A stretch of 64,000 bases of DNA from Roseiarcus sp963737365 (lineage in GTDB: Bacteria > Pseudomonadota > Alphaproteobacteria > Rhizobiales > Beijerinckiaceae). Below are positions 55,750 through 63,814 of the stretch, piece after piece; position 1 is the first letter of the stretch; the number at the start of each line of letters is the position of its first letter. Where the stretch lies: positions 1-64,000 of the forward strand of contig CAVTSD010000005.1 of the NCBI GenBank assembly GCA_963737365.1, written 5' to 3'. Made by a program: the position numbers and the translations under genes. The notes beneath the pieces are model-generated. The model was not told the DNA's origin. It worked only from the letters and a program-made list of their open reading frames with translations, and did no database searches.

Positions 55750-58290
55750 ATGCGATCTGAAGTGAAGAGTAGAGCGATGCTCGCCCGCACGCCCGATCCG
55801 CCCGCGCCGGAATCCCCCAATCGGGAACTGGCGGTCGAATCCTGGTTCGCTCGCCGAGGGTGGATGATCTTTCCCTTCCAGCGGGAGACCTGGCGGCTTA
55901 TGGCCGAGGGCCAGTCCGGCCTTCTCCATGCCACCACCGGATCAGGCAAGACGCTGGCCGTCGCACTCGGCGCCTGGCTGGCCGCGCCCGAAACCGCGGA
56001 TGCGGATGACGCTATCCGTGTGCTCTGGGTCACACCGATGCGCGCTTTGGCTGCCGACACGGAACGCTCGCTGAGCGAGGCTTTCGCCGGCGTGGCCGCC
56101 GATGGTGCAAACTTTTCGCAGTGGCGAATCGGCTCCCGCACCGGCGACACATCGGGAAGCCAGCGCGCTGCATTGACGAAAAAGCCTCCGCGGCTTCTGG
56201 TGACGACGCCCGAAAGCCTTTCGCTCATGCTCTCGCAGGACCGCGCGCGGGAGACGTTTGCTTCGCTTGCCTTCGTCGTCGTCGACGAATGGCATGAGCT
56301 TATCGGCAACAAGCGGGGCGTTCAGACGGAGCTTGCGCTCGCCCGCCTTCGGCATTTCCGCCCCGGCCTTGCGACGTGGGGTCTTTCGGCGACGATAGGC
56401 AACCTGGACGATGCGAAGCGCGTGCTTCTCGGCCCTCGCGACGCCCCTCGGGGAGCGCTGGTCGAGGGACGGCTCGACAAGCCGGTGGTCATCGACACGC
56501 TGCTTCCGAAAGAGCCCGAACGCTTTCCTTGGGCGGGTCACCTCGGCGCCAAAATGGTTGAGCCGGTCGTAGCCGAGATCGAAGCGGCGACGACCACGCT
56601 CGTTTTCACGAACACGCGCTCTCAGGCGGAGCTCTGGTATCAGCATATTCTTCGGTTGCGCCCCGAATGGGCGGGCGTTCTTGCAATCCATCACGGCTCG
56701 CTGTCGCGCGAGACACGCGATTGGGTGGAGCAAGGGCTGAAGGACGGGTCGCTAAAAGCGGTCGTGTGCACCTCAAGCCTCGACCTTGGCGTCGATTTCC
56801 TGCCGGTCGAGCGCGTGATCCAGATCGGCTCGCCCAAGGGCGTGGCTCGCCTCCTGCAGCGCGCGGGGCGAAGCGGGCACGCGCCGGGTCGCGTCTCGCG
56901 CATCACGCTCGTTCCTACCCATACGCTTGAGCTTGTCGAAGCCGCGGCCGTCCGCGATGCCGTCTTCAGGAAAAAGATCGAGAGCCGGCGCGGCCTCAAT
57001 GCGCCCTCGGATGTGCTGGCTCAGCATTGCGTGACCGTGGCGCTTGGCGGCGGCTTCCGCTCCGACGATCTGCTGGCCGAAGTTCGAGAGACCGCGGCCT
57101 ATGAGCGTCTCTCCGACGAGAACTGGTCGTGGGTGCTCGATTTCATTCGACGCGGCGGTCCGAGCCTCACGGCTTATCCCGGCTTCCGCCGCGTGCTGCC
57201 CGACGCCAAAGGCGTGTGGCGCGCGGCCGACCGTTACGTGGCGCTTCGTCACAAGCTTAACATTGGCGCCCTCGTGAGCGACGCGTCCGTCATGGTGCAG
57301 TACGGTCCCGCGCCCCGAGGCGCGAAACTCGGCGCGGTTGAGGAGAGCTTTGTCGCCCGCATGAAGGCCGGAGACAGGTTCTGGTTTGCCGGTCGCGCGC
57401 TGGAATTCGTCCGATTGCGGGACCAAACGGCCTATGTGCGCGCCGCAAGCGGCGGGGGAGCGACGCCGCGCTGGCAGGGTGGCCGGATGCCGCTGTCAAC
57501 CACGCTCGCCGACGCCATGTTGCACGCTTTTGTGCGGGCGGGACACAATGCGTACGAGGAGCCTGAGCTTGCAGCGGCGCGCCCGCTCATCGAGGTGCAA
57601 CAGAAATGGTCGGCGTTGCCCACGCCGGCGATCCTTCTCGCGGAGACGCTGAAATCCCGCGAGGGCTGGCATCTCTTCCTCTATCCGTTCGCCGGCCGCG
57701 ACATTCATCTCGGCCTCACCAGCCTGATCGCATGGCGCGCGGCGCGCGAACGCCAGGGCGTGTTCTCGCTCAGCGTCAACGATTACGGGTTCGAGATTTT
57801 GAGCGCGAACGCGCGCGATTGGGGAGCGATGCTCCCGTCTCTCATCGCACCCGCCGAGAGCATCGACGCGCTGACCGAGGAGGTCATTGCAAGCCTCAAC
57901 GCAGGCGAACTGGCCCGCCGCCGCTTTCGCGACATCGCTCATATCGCCGGCCTTGTTTCGCGCGGTTTTCCGGGCGAGCGGCGCAGAACCAGCGTGATGC
58001 AGGCTTCGGCAGGACTCTTTTATGACGTGTTTCGCAAATACGACCCCGCTAACGGCCTTCTCAAACAGGCGGAGCGCGAAGTGCTCGAGGACGAACTCGA
58101 CGTGCGGCGAATCCAAGCAACGCTTCAGAAGATGTCGGCGCAAAGCCTTGAGGTCCAGACTCTGACTCGTGCGACGCCTTTTGCATTTCCCCTGATGGTC
58201 CAGCGCCTTCGCGAGCGGCTGTCCAATGAGACCTTGTCGGCGCGCATCGAGCGGATGGTGGCGCAGCTCGAAAAGGCGGCCGACGCGTGA
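55750..58290 (+). CDS. DNA ligase-associated DEXH-box helicase
   Basis: This is a helicase of about 846 residues from the Lhr-like group found with bacterial ATP-dependent DNA ligases (TIGR04121). Motifs are the P-loop ATTGSGKT, VTPMRALAAD (Ia), VVVDEWHEL (motif II, DEWH), GLSATIG (III), STSLDLGVDF-like TSSLDLGVDF (V) and QRAGRSGHAPG (VI). A C-terminal winged-helix/DUF4910-type region follows. It probably unwinds damaged DNA in a ligase-linked repair pathway. The start is uncertain: ATG at 55750 follows GGAAAG, ATG at 55777 and TTG at 55717 are also in frame. It overlaps pdeM by 4 bases. The ligase and exonuclease genes that often complete this cluster are absent here. Confidence 0.92.
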   Translation: MRSEVKSRAMLARTPDPPAPESPNRELAVESWFARRGWMIFPFQRETWRLMAEGQSGLLHATTGSGKTLAVALGAWLAAPETADADDAIRVLWVTPMRALAADTERSLSEAFAGVAADGANFSQWRIGSRTGDTSGSQRAALTKKPPRLLVTTPESLSLMLSQDRARETFASLAFVVVDEWHELIGNKRGVQTELALARLRHFRPGLATWGLSATIGNLDDAKRVLLGPRDAPRGALVEGRLDKPVVIDTLLPKEPERFPWAGHLGAKMVEPVVAEIEAATTTLVFTNTRSQAELWYQHILRLRPEWAGVLAIHHGSLSRETRDWVEQGLKDGSLKAVVCTSSLDLGVDFLPVERVIQIGSPKGVARLLQRAGRSGHAPGRVSRITLVPTHTLELVEAAAVRDAVFRKKIESRRGLNAPSDVLAQHCVTVALGGGFRSDDLLAEVRETAAYERLSDENWSWVLDFIRRGGPSLTAYPGFRRVLPDAKGVWRAADRYVALRHKLNIGALVSDASVMVQYGPAPRGAKLGAVEESFVARMKAGDRFWFAGRALEFVRLRDQTAYVRAASGGGATPRWQGGRMPLSTTLADAMLHAFVRAGHNAYEEPELAAARPLIEVQQKWSALPTPAILLAETLKSREGWHLFLYPFAGRDIHLGLTSLIAWRAARERQGVFSLSVNDYGFEILSANARDWGAMLPSLIAPAESIDALTEEVIASLNAGELARRRFRDIAHIAGLVSRGFPGERRRTSVMQASAGLFYDVFRKYDPANGLLKQAEREVLEDELDVRRIQATLQKMSAQSLEVQTLTRATPFAFPLMVQRLRERLSNETLSARIERMVAQLEKAADA

Positions 58291-59003
58291 ACGCGCTGGA
58301 GACCGTGCGCGACGGAATGTTGAAGCTCTTGCCCGAACGCGCCGCCTTCGCGCCGGCCGCGAAAACGCTGTTTGTCGCCGATCTCCATCTCGGCAAGGCG
58401 GCGACCTTCCGTGCGCTTGGCGCCCCCGCGCCGACCGGCGCCAGCGAGGAGACGCTCCGACGCCTTGCCGAACTGATCGAGCGGATCAAACCCGAGCGCG
58501 TCGCCGTGCTGGGCGACTTCACCCATGCGCGCGCCGCGATGACGCCGGGGCTGTTCGATTCGCTCTGCGCCTGGCGGGCGCGCTGGTCATTGCTTGATTT
58601 CACGATCGTGCTTGGGAACCATGATCGCGGGGCCGAACAGGCCTATTCCGAGTGTGGCTTTTCCGCGGTCGAGGCACCAGCCGCGCTTGGAGGCATCGAG
58701 TGCCGTCACCACCCAATCGAAGGCTCGCCCGGCGTCGGGCCTCTCGCGCTTGCGGGCCACCTCCATCCAGTTGTTCGCCTGAACGGGCCCGGGAGGGATT
58801 CGCTTCGCACACCCTGTTTCGTGGTGGGGAAACGGCAGATTGTGCTGCCTGCATTTGGTGAGTTTGTCGGCGGCGCGCTCGTGTCTCCCAACGATGAAGA
58901 GCGATTGCTGATCGCGACCGCGCGGGGCGTCTTCGACGTGACGCCTGGAGCCCTTGGCGCTGATCGAAAGCTATCAACCTCTCGGAGGGAAAATTCGTTT
59001 TAG
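58287..59003 (+). CDS. pdeM: ligase-associated DNA damage response endonuclease PdeM
   Basis: This is a 238-residue calcineurin-like metallophosphoesterase. The metal-binding motifs are ADLHLGKA (about residues 30-37), VLGDFTHAR (about 73-81), VLGNHDRG (about 109-116) and LAGHLHPV. It belongs to the family encoded next to the ligase-associated helicase (TIGR04123, PdeM), described as a DNA endonuclease or phosphoesterase. GTG at 58287 overlaps the helicase stop by 4 bases, so the pair is translationally coupled. The C-terminal tail from about residue 220 is not conserved. Confidence 0.9.
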   Translation: MNALETVRDGMLKLLPERAAFAPAAKTLFVADLHLGKAATFRALGAPAPTGASEETLRRLAELIERIKPERVAVLGDFTHARAAMTPGLFDSLCAWRARWSLLDFTIVLGNHDRGAEQAYSECGFSAVEAPAALGGIECRHHPIEGSPGVGPLALAGHLHPVVRLNGPGRDSLRTPCFVVGKRQIVLPAFGEFVGGALVSPNDEERLLIATARGVFDVTPGALGADRKLSTSRRENSF

Positions 59004-59028
59004 AGCCGAATGGGAATCGCCGGCCGCT

Positions 59029-59721
59029 TCAACCGATCAATCGGCGATATTCCGCCTCGGGAGTGCCGTAAGCTTCGCCGGCGGTGCGCTCCATTCCTTT
59101 TCGGTCCTTCACGATAATCCGGCCGCGGGCATACGAGATCAACTCTTGTTCCTTAAGAGCGTGCAGAGCTTCGGTGACGCCGGGCCGCCGGACTGCAAGC
59201 ATCAGCGCCAAAAACTCGTGCGTGAGCGGCAAGGTGTCATCGCCGATCCGATCGTGCGCCATCAAGAGCCAACGCGCCAAGCGCACATCCAATTTGAAGT
59301 GCGCGTTGCAGATCGCGGTGTGTGTTGTTTGCACCCCGAACGCCTGCACGAACTTCAGCAATGAGTCGCGAAGCGAGGAGCTGATTTGGAGCGCCTTGCG
59401 TAGTTCGGTTGCTGGCATGCACTTGCCGGTTCCGGACGCCTGAATGTAGGTCGCGTAGGGAGAGCGATGATTGCCCAACACAACCGGTAGCCCAGTCATG
59501 CCTTCGCGCCCGATCAGCCCGACCTCGACCTCCTTGCCATTTGATTGAATGGCGGTAACGGAGGCAAAACCCGCTTCAGGGAAATAAACGGCGTCGATTC
59601 GCCTGTTGGGTCTTTCGAGGCTCTTTCGCAAGCCCAGGGTCACGGATGCGAGGTGTGGCTGCAGAAAATCGAAGTCGTCTGTAGACAGAGACGCGAGCAA
59701 TTTGTTGCTGCTGCGGGGCAT
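59029..59721 (-). CDS. Crp/Fnr-family transcriptional regulator
   Basis: This 230-residue protein has an N-terminal cyclic-nucleotide-binding-like domain (IDAVYFPEAGFASVTAI and VGLIGREGMTGLPVVL) and a C-terminal winged helix (LTHEFLALMLAVRRPGVTEAL). No cysteines are placed to bind an FNR iron-sulfur cluster, and the arginine-glutamate pair that contacts cAMP is not obvious, so its signal is unknown. Proteins of this type are abundant in rhizobia. ATG at 59721 is preferred to the frame start at 59736. The gene is divergent from two small conserved genes at 59929-60558. Confidence 0.88.
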   Translation of the reverse strand: MPRSSNKLLASLSTDDFDFLQPHLASVTLGLRKSLERPNRRIDAVYFPEAGFASVTAIQSNGKEVEVGLIGREGMTGLPVVLGNHRSPYATYIQASGTGKCMPATELRKALQISSSLRDSLLKFVQAFGVQTTHTAICNAHFKLDVRLARWLLMAHDRIGDDTLPLTHEFLALMLAVRRPGVTEALHALKEQELISYARGRIIVKDRKGMERTAGEAYGTPEAEYRRLIG

Positions 59722-59928
59722 CGCGCGCTTCCTCACCGTTCAGGCGGGAGCGCAAAGCCTCTCTCAGCCACCGACGCCTGAAGGCACTGGGCCTCGGTCA
59801 GTGATGACCCCCTTATACGCTTTCGACATCACGATTGCGAGTTCTGTACGGATTCGGACCGACTTTATGCTCGCCAGCCAAATCGGATGGCGCGAGGATG
59901 TCTTTAGTCGGGGACGGGAGTACTCGTC

Positions 59929-60201
59929 ATGACCATCGTTCCGTTTCTACAGGGTCGAGTGTTCAGCCCGCAGGACATACAGGCAATGTCAGCCGCGCTC
60001 GATGACGTTTGCAAGATTCTCAATGTGGCTGATCGGGCACAGAGCGATAGAGAACTCCTTGCCCAGAAAATCGTCGCTGTCGCCCACCAGGGACAGCGAG
60101 ACGCCGCGGTTCTGCGCGACCGCACGTTGAGAGAGATCACTTCGGGTCGTGGCCAGTGGCCGGCGGCGCTCGTCCGCGCCGCTCAATGCGGAGCGCTGTG
60201 A
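59929..60201 (+). CDS. small conserved rhizobial-type protein of unknown function
   Basis: This is a 90-residue helical protein beginning TIVPFLQGRVFSPQDIQAMS and containing VCKILNVADRAQSDRELLAQ. I recall many Bradyrhizobium-type hypothetical proteins with the pattern VPFLQG-F-P--I--M near the start and a following AEKI-like helix; their function is not known. It precedes another small conserved gene by 57 bases in the same direction and is divergent from a Crp/Fnr-type regulator. Confidence 0.65.
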   Translation: MTIVPFLQGRVFSPQDIQAMSAALDDVCKILNVADRAQSDRELLAQKIVAVAHQGQRDAAVLRDRTLREITSGRGQWPAALVRAAQCGAL

Positions 60202-60258
60202 GGCGCGTGAGCGTGGAAACCTGCTTTTGCAATTGTTTTCTTCGAGTGGAGCGAAGCC

Positions 60259-60558
60259 ATGGACCAAAGAATGAGCGCTTTGGAGCGCGCATTTCAGGTC
60301 GCCGGATCCGGGAGCGTCGCCAAACTCTCAGACCTCATTCGAACGCTCGAACGCCAAGGCTATGATGGCCGTCAAATCCATGGTCCGGTGCTGAGGCGCC
60401 AGCTGGCGGATATCATCAGAACCGCGCGAATGGGGTGCGTGATTTCTCCTCCCGAGAACGCCTCCGAAAACAATGGCGATGTCCCGGCGAGCGCAGAGCC
60501 CGCGATTGACGCTGAGTTGGCCGAGACGACCCGCCGTCAAAGAAGTAAGGTGACCTAA
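60259..60558 (+). CDS. small conserved rhizobial-type protein of unknown function
   Basis: This is a 99-residue protein beginning DQRMSALERAFQVAGSGSVA, followed by a short helix-turn pattern (IRTLERQGYDGRQIHGPVL), reminiscent of a small DNA-binding-like domain, and a disordered C-terminal tail. Similar short proteins (MDQRLSALERAF type) are common in Bradyrhizobiaceae. The function is unknown. It lies 57 bases after the 90-residue gene and may be cotranscribed. Confidence 0.6.
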   Translation: MDQRMSALERAFQVAGSGSVAKLSDLIRTLERQGYDGRQIHGPVLRRQLADIIRTARMGCVISPPENASENNGDVPASAEPAIDAELAETTRRQRSKVT

Positions 60559-60751
60559 CCCGTCGCCGGCAAAAGTCCCCGACGGGCTGATGTACGCTCG
60601 AGACGGGGCGGACACTCGCCCAGAAAAACACCAGCTCGGATCCGCACAGTCGCTTTAGAATGAAGCTCGCGGGCTTGGCGGGTAAAGCGCGAGGCTTTCG
60701 CCCTTAAAGTCGGGACCAGCGCCTGCTCTGCAGAGCCTACACGCGCCATGA

Positions 60752-61246
60752 GCGGGCGCGCCGGTCGGGGAAGTGGTGATTCGGTCACCTGTCGTCATGA
60801 GAGGCTATTGGAACAAGCCCGACGCGACTTCAGCCGCCATTCGCGACGGCTGGATGAGCACTGGCGACGCTGCGTACATGGATGAAGACGGCTATGTCTT
60901 CATCTACGACCGCGTGAAGGACATGATCGTGACAGGCGGCGAGAACGTGTACCCGGCAGAGGTGGAGAACGCCTTGTTCGGCCATCCCGCAATCGAGGAC
61001 GCGGCCGTTATCGGCGTGCCAGACGACGCATGGGGCGAGGCGGTGAAGGCGATTGTGGTCCTGAAGCCCGGCGCGGCCCAGGACGCGGCTGACATCATCG
61101 CCTGGGCGCGGGCGCGCATCGCAAATTTCAAGACGCCGAAATCGGTCGATTTCGTCGACTTGATCCCGCGCAACCTCTCCGGAAAGATCTTGAGGCGCGA
61201 ATTGCGCGAGCCCTACTGGAAAAGGCGCGACCGCAAGGTCAATTGA
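60752..61246 (+). pseudogene. C-terminal fragment of an acyl-CoA ligase gene
   Basis: From 60752 the frame reads AGAPVGEVVIRSPVVMRGYW and continues through the AMP-ligase hinge (DGWMSTGDAAYMDEDGYVFI, then YDRVKDMIVTGGENVYPAEV) to the C-terminal PRNLSGKILRRELR with the catalytic lysine. An in-frame TGA precedes it (60749-60751), and the roughly 350-residue N-terminal AMP-binding part is missing. The remaining 160 residues are well conserved. GTG at 60773 could start a short protein, but it would lack the nucleotide-binding core. It is best read as the truncated end of a fatty-acid--CoA ligase gene. Confidence 0.85.
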
Positions 61247-61335
61247 AGGTTGGGGAGAGTGGACGCGGGCTCCACGCTGCGCTACGCGGGCGCGTTTTGG
61301 AGCGGTCGGTGGTCCGCGTAAGCCCCGGGAAAAGC

Positions 61336-61962
61336 ATGGTCAAGCTGAACGTCATCTATACCCGGACCGGCGACACGGGCGAAACCGGCCTCGGGGACGG
61401 GTCGCGGCGGTCGAAGAGCGATGCGCGCGTCGCAGCAATGGGCGACGTTGATGAAACGAATTGCGCCATTGGCCTCGCGTTGCTTGCGGTGCGCCATGCA
61501 GCCGACGCAGTCGACCTCGCCGTCGAGCCAATTCTGACTCGCATCCAGAACGATCTCTTCGATCTGGGGGCGGATCTCTGCGTTCCAGCGCAGGCGCATG
61601 AAGCGCCAGGCGCGGTCCTGCGCGTCGCGCCCTCTCAAGTTCAAGCGCTCGAGCACGCCATCGACGCGCTGAACGCGAAACTTCATCCGCTGCGCTCATT
61701 CGTGCTGCCCGGCGGGACCGCCGCTTCCGCCGCCTTGCATCAGGCGCGTGCGGTTTGTCGACGGGCGGAGCGAACCATGGTGGCGCTTGCGGCGATCGAG
61801 GGCGAGGAGGTCGGCCAGTCCGCGCTCGCCTATGTCAACCGGCTGTCCGATTATCTGTTCGTCGCCGCCCGCGCCGCCAACGACTTCGGCCAGTCTGACG
61901 TCTTGTGGGCGCCCGGCGCCAATCAGAGCGAAGGCGCGAATCGGGCCGAAGACGATGAGTGA
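61336..61962 (+). CDS. cob(I)yrinic acid a,c-diamide adenosyltransferase, PduO type
   Basis: This is a 208-residue ATP:corrinoid adenosyltransferase of the PduO/MMAB family, which makes adenosylcobalamin. It has the N-terminal ATP motif YTRTGDTGETGLGDGSRR (about residues 8-25), DVDETNCAIGLA (about 37-48) and the C-terminal cobalamin-site region AYVNRLSDYLFVAARAAN (about 166-183). ATG at 61336 gives the normal N-terminus; the frame opens at 61243. Its stop overlaps the anmK start by 8 bases, so the two genes are coupled although their functions are unrelated. Confidence 0.92.
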   Translation: MVKLNVIYTRTGDTGETGLGDGSRRSKSDARVAAMGDVDETNCAIGLALLAVRHAADAVDLAVEPILTRIQNDLFDLGADLCVPAQAHEAPGAVLRVAPSQVQALEHAIDALNAKLHPLRSFVLPGGTAASAALHQARAVCRRAERTMVALAAIEGEEVGQSALAYVNRLSDYLFVAARAANDFGQSDVLWAPGANQSEGANRAEDDE

Positions 61963-63058
61963 CGGCATAGGTTTGGAAACCGCGATCGGCGTCATCAGCG
62001 GCACGTCGATGGACGGAATCGACGTTGCGCTCATCGAGAGCGACGGCGAGGCTGAGCTCAAGACCGGGCCCTCCGCGACTTTTCCCTACCCCCTAGAGGT
62101 TGCGCAGCGACTGCGCGCTGTGGTCGCCAACTTGAACGAAGTCCAGGCGCCGCAGCCCGAGCTTGAGCGCCTCGTGACCGACGCCCATGTGGCGGCGGTC
62201 GAAGCGTTTCTTAAGCGACATGCGATTGCCCGCGAGCGCGTCGCGCTTGTTGGCCTGCACGGCCAAACCATTCTGCATCGGCCGCGCGAAGGCTTGACGC
62301 GTCAGCTCTGCGACGGCGCTCGAGCCGCGGCGGCGCTCGAGATCGACGTTGTTTCGGATTTTCGTTCGGCGGACGTGGCCGTTGGGGGCGAAGGCGCGCC
62401 GCTCGCGCCCATCTATCACGCGGCGATGGCCGCGGGGCTTGAGCGGCCGGTGATGATCCTCAACTGGGGGGGGGTCGGCAACGTCACTTATCTTGGGTCT
62501 GAAGGCGAGATCATCGCATTCGACACCGGGCCCGCGAACGCCCTGATTGACGATTTTCTGATTCAGAGGCGGGGGCTTGAGTTCGATGAAAATGGCGCGC
62601 TCGGCGCAAGCGGGCGCGTCGACCCGGACGCGCTCGCCGCGTTAATGAGTGACCCCTATTTCGACCGCCCGGCGCCCAAGTCGCTTGATCGCAATCACTT
62701 CAATAGCGCCGCGGCCTGCGTCAAAAACCTGAGCGACGCGGATGGCGCGGCGACGCTTGCCGCATTCACAGTCGAATCGACTGCGGCGGCGCTGAAACAC
62801 GTGCCGAGCGCGCCGGCGCGTTGGCTGGTCGGCGGCGGGGGCCGGCGAAATCCGAACCTCATGCGTCGGCTTGGCGAGCGGCTGCAGGTGACAGTCGAGC
62901 CGGTCGAAGCGATCGGCTTTGACGGCGACAGCATCGAAGCGCAATGTTTCGCTTACTTGGCTTTGCGCTCTCGACGCGGCCTGCCGATCTCGTTTCCGAC
63001 TACGACCGGTGTTCCGAAGCCGATGTCTGGCGGCGTCTTCTGGCCGGCGCGAACATAA
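61955..63058 (+). CDS. anmK: anhydro-N-acetylmuramic acid kinase
   Basis: AnmK phosphorylates and opens 1,6-anhydro-N-acetylmuramic acid released during cell-wall turnover, feeding the recycling pathway. The 367-residue protein has the phosphate-binding VISGTSMDGIDVAL (about residues 11-24), GLHGQTILHRP, NWGGVGNVTYL, FDTGPANALID and ARWLVGGGGRRNPNLMRRL, typical of the family. The ATG at 61955 is chosen for the normal N-terminus; the long frame upstream of it overlaps the adenosyltransferase gene. It overlaps that gene by 8 bases. Confidence 0.95.
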   Translation: MSDGIGLETAIGVISGTSMDGIDVALIESDGEAELKTGPSATFPYPLEVAQRLRAVVANLNEVQAPQPELERLVTDAHVAAVEAFLKRHAIARERVALVGLHGQTILHRPREGLTRQLCDGARAAAALEIDVVSDFRSADVAVGGEGAPLAPIYHAAMAAGLERPVMILNWGGVGNVTYLGSEGEIIAFDTGPANALIDDFLIQRRGLEFDENGALGASGRVDPDALAALMSDPYFDRPAPKSLDRNHFNSAAACVKNLSDADGAATLAAFTVESTAAALKHVPSAPARWLVGGGGRRNPNLMRRLGERLQVTVEPVEAIGFDGDSIEAQCFAYLALRSRRGLPISFPTTTGVPKPMSGGVFWPART

Positions 63059-63085
63059 AAAAAGGGCCCCGCTTGCGCGAGGCCC
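63057..63085 (-). terminator. rho-independent terminator of the Gly-rich protein gene
   Basis: On the minus strand GGGCCTCGC and GCGGGGCCC form a 9-bp stem (one G-U pair) with a GCAA loop, followed directly by seven T residues (63063-63057). It lies 27 bases past the stop of the minus-strand gene at 63112-63513. It overlaps the last base pair or two of the convergent anmK gene end. Confidence 0.85.
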
Positions 63086-63111
63086 GATTGAAGGCGCCAA
63101 TGCCGAGGACG

Positions 63112-63513
63112 TCAGCAGACGTTGACGGATTGCTGGCCGAGAAAGTTGCCGTAAGCATCGTAGGTTGGCCGCAGCTGCCAGCAGCCGCCGCCATACCCAT
63201 ATCCATAGCCGCCGCCCCAATAGGGATAGCTCGCAATCGCGGCGCCGCCGATCACGCCCGCAGCGATCGCCGGGCCCCACCAGCCGCCGTACCAATTACC
63301 GCCACGCCAATAACCGCCATGCCAAACGCCACGACCTCCCCAGCCACCGCCGTGCCACCCGCCACCGTGCCAACCGCCGCCGTGGAAGCCGCCACCATGA
63401 AAGCCACCACCACCCCAACCGCCGGCTAACGCAGGACTCGTCGGCAGAACGACAGCCGCGGCCATCGCGAGCGCCGAGATTCCGGCGACTATCGTCTTCG
63501 AAATCCTGACCAT
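63112..63513 (-). CDS. secreted glycine/tryptophan-rich protein
   Basis: This 133-residue protein has a Sec-type signal peptide (about residues 1-30, ending PTSPALAGG). A repetitive region follows made of GGGFHGG and GGGWHGG units (about residues 33-60), a hydrophobic segment (GPAIAAGVIGGAAIASYPYW) and a conserved tail with two cysteines (GGCWQLRPTYDAYGNFLGQQ then SVNVC). Its function is unknown; the His-rich repeats could bind metal. It ends in a strong terminator (63057-63085). The next gene upstream on the same strand (63815-64000) is a paralog with the same tail pattern. Confidence 0.8.
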   Translation of the reverse strand: MVRISKTIVAGISALAMAAAVVLPTSPALAGGWGGGGFHGGGFHGGGWHGGGWHGGGWGGRGVWHGGYWRGGNWYGGWWGPAIAAGVIGGAAIASYPYWGGGYGYGYGGGCWQLRPTYDAYGNFLGQQSVNVC

Positions 63514-63814
63514 TACAGCCTCCGTGTGAACCGACGATCGAACCGCCGGGTGAACTCGATCGCTTCGGGAAATATGGTTTCACCCTCAGCGAGTTTGATT
63601 AACCTGACCCCGAATTCCGGCGGGGATTTGACCTTTCGGCGTCGCTTGGGCGCCAAAACGAGATTTGTTTCTCAAAAACGAGTGTAACCCAGATGTTCCT
63701 GAATGGATATTCATAGTATATGCTGAACAAATATTCAGGCATCGCGACTTCATCGTTTATGGTTCAATTCTTCTTTACCTGAAGCAGACGCCGCACCCGG
63801 CAGGCTACCGCCGG
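63514..63814. other. promoter region of the Gly-rich protein gene
   Basis: This is about 300 bases with lower GC than the surroundings, between two same-strand paralogous genes. No gene is recognisable. It should contain the promoter of the 63112-63513 gene, but I could not fix -35 and -10 boxes, and no clear terminator for the upstream paralog was found. Confidence 0.4.
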
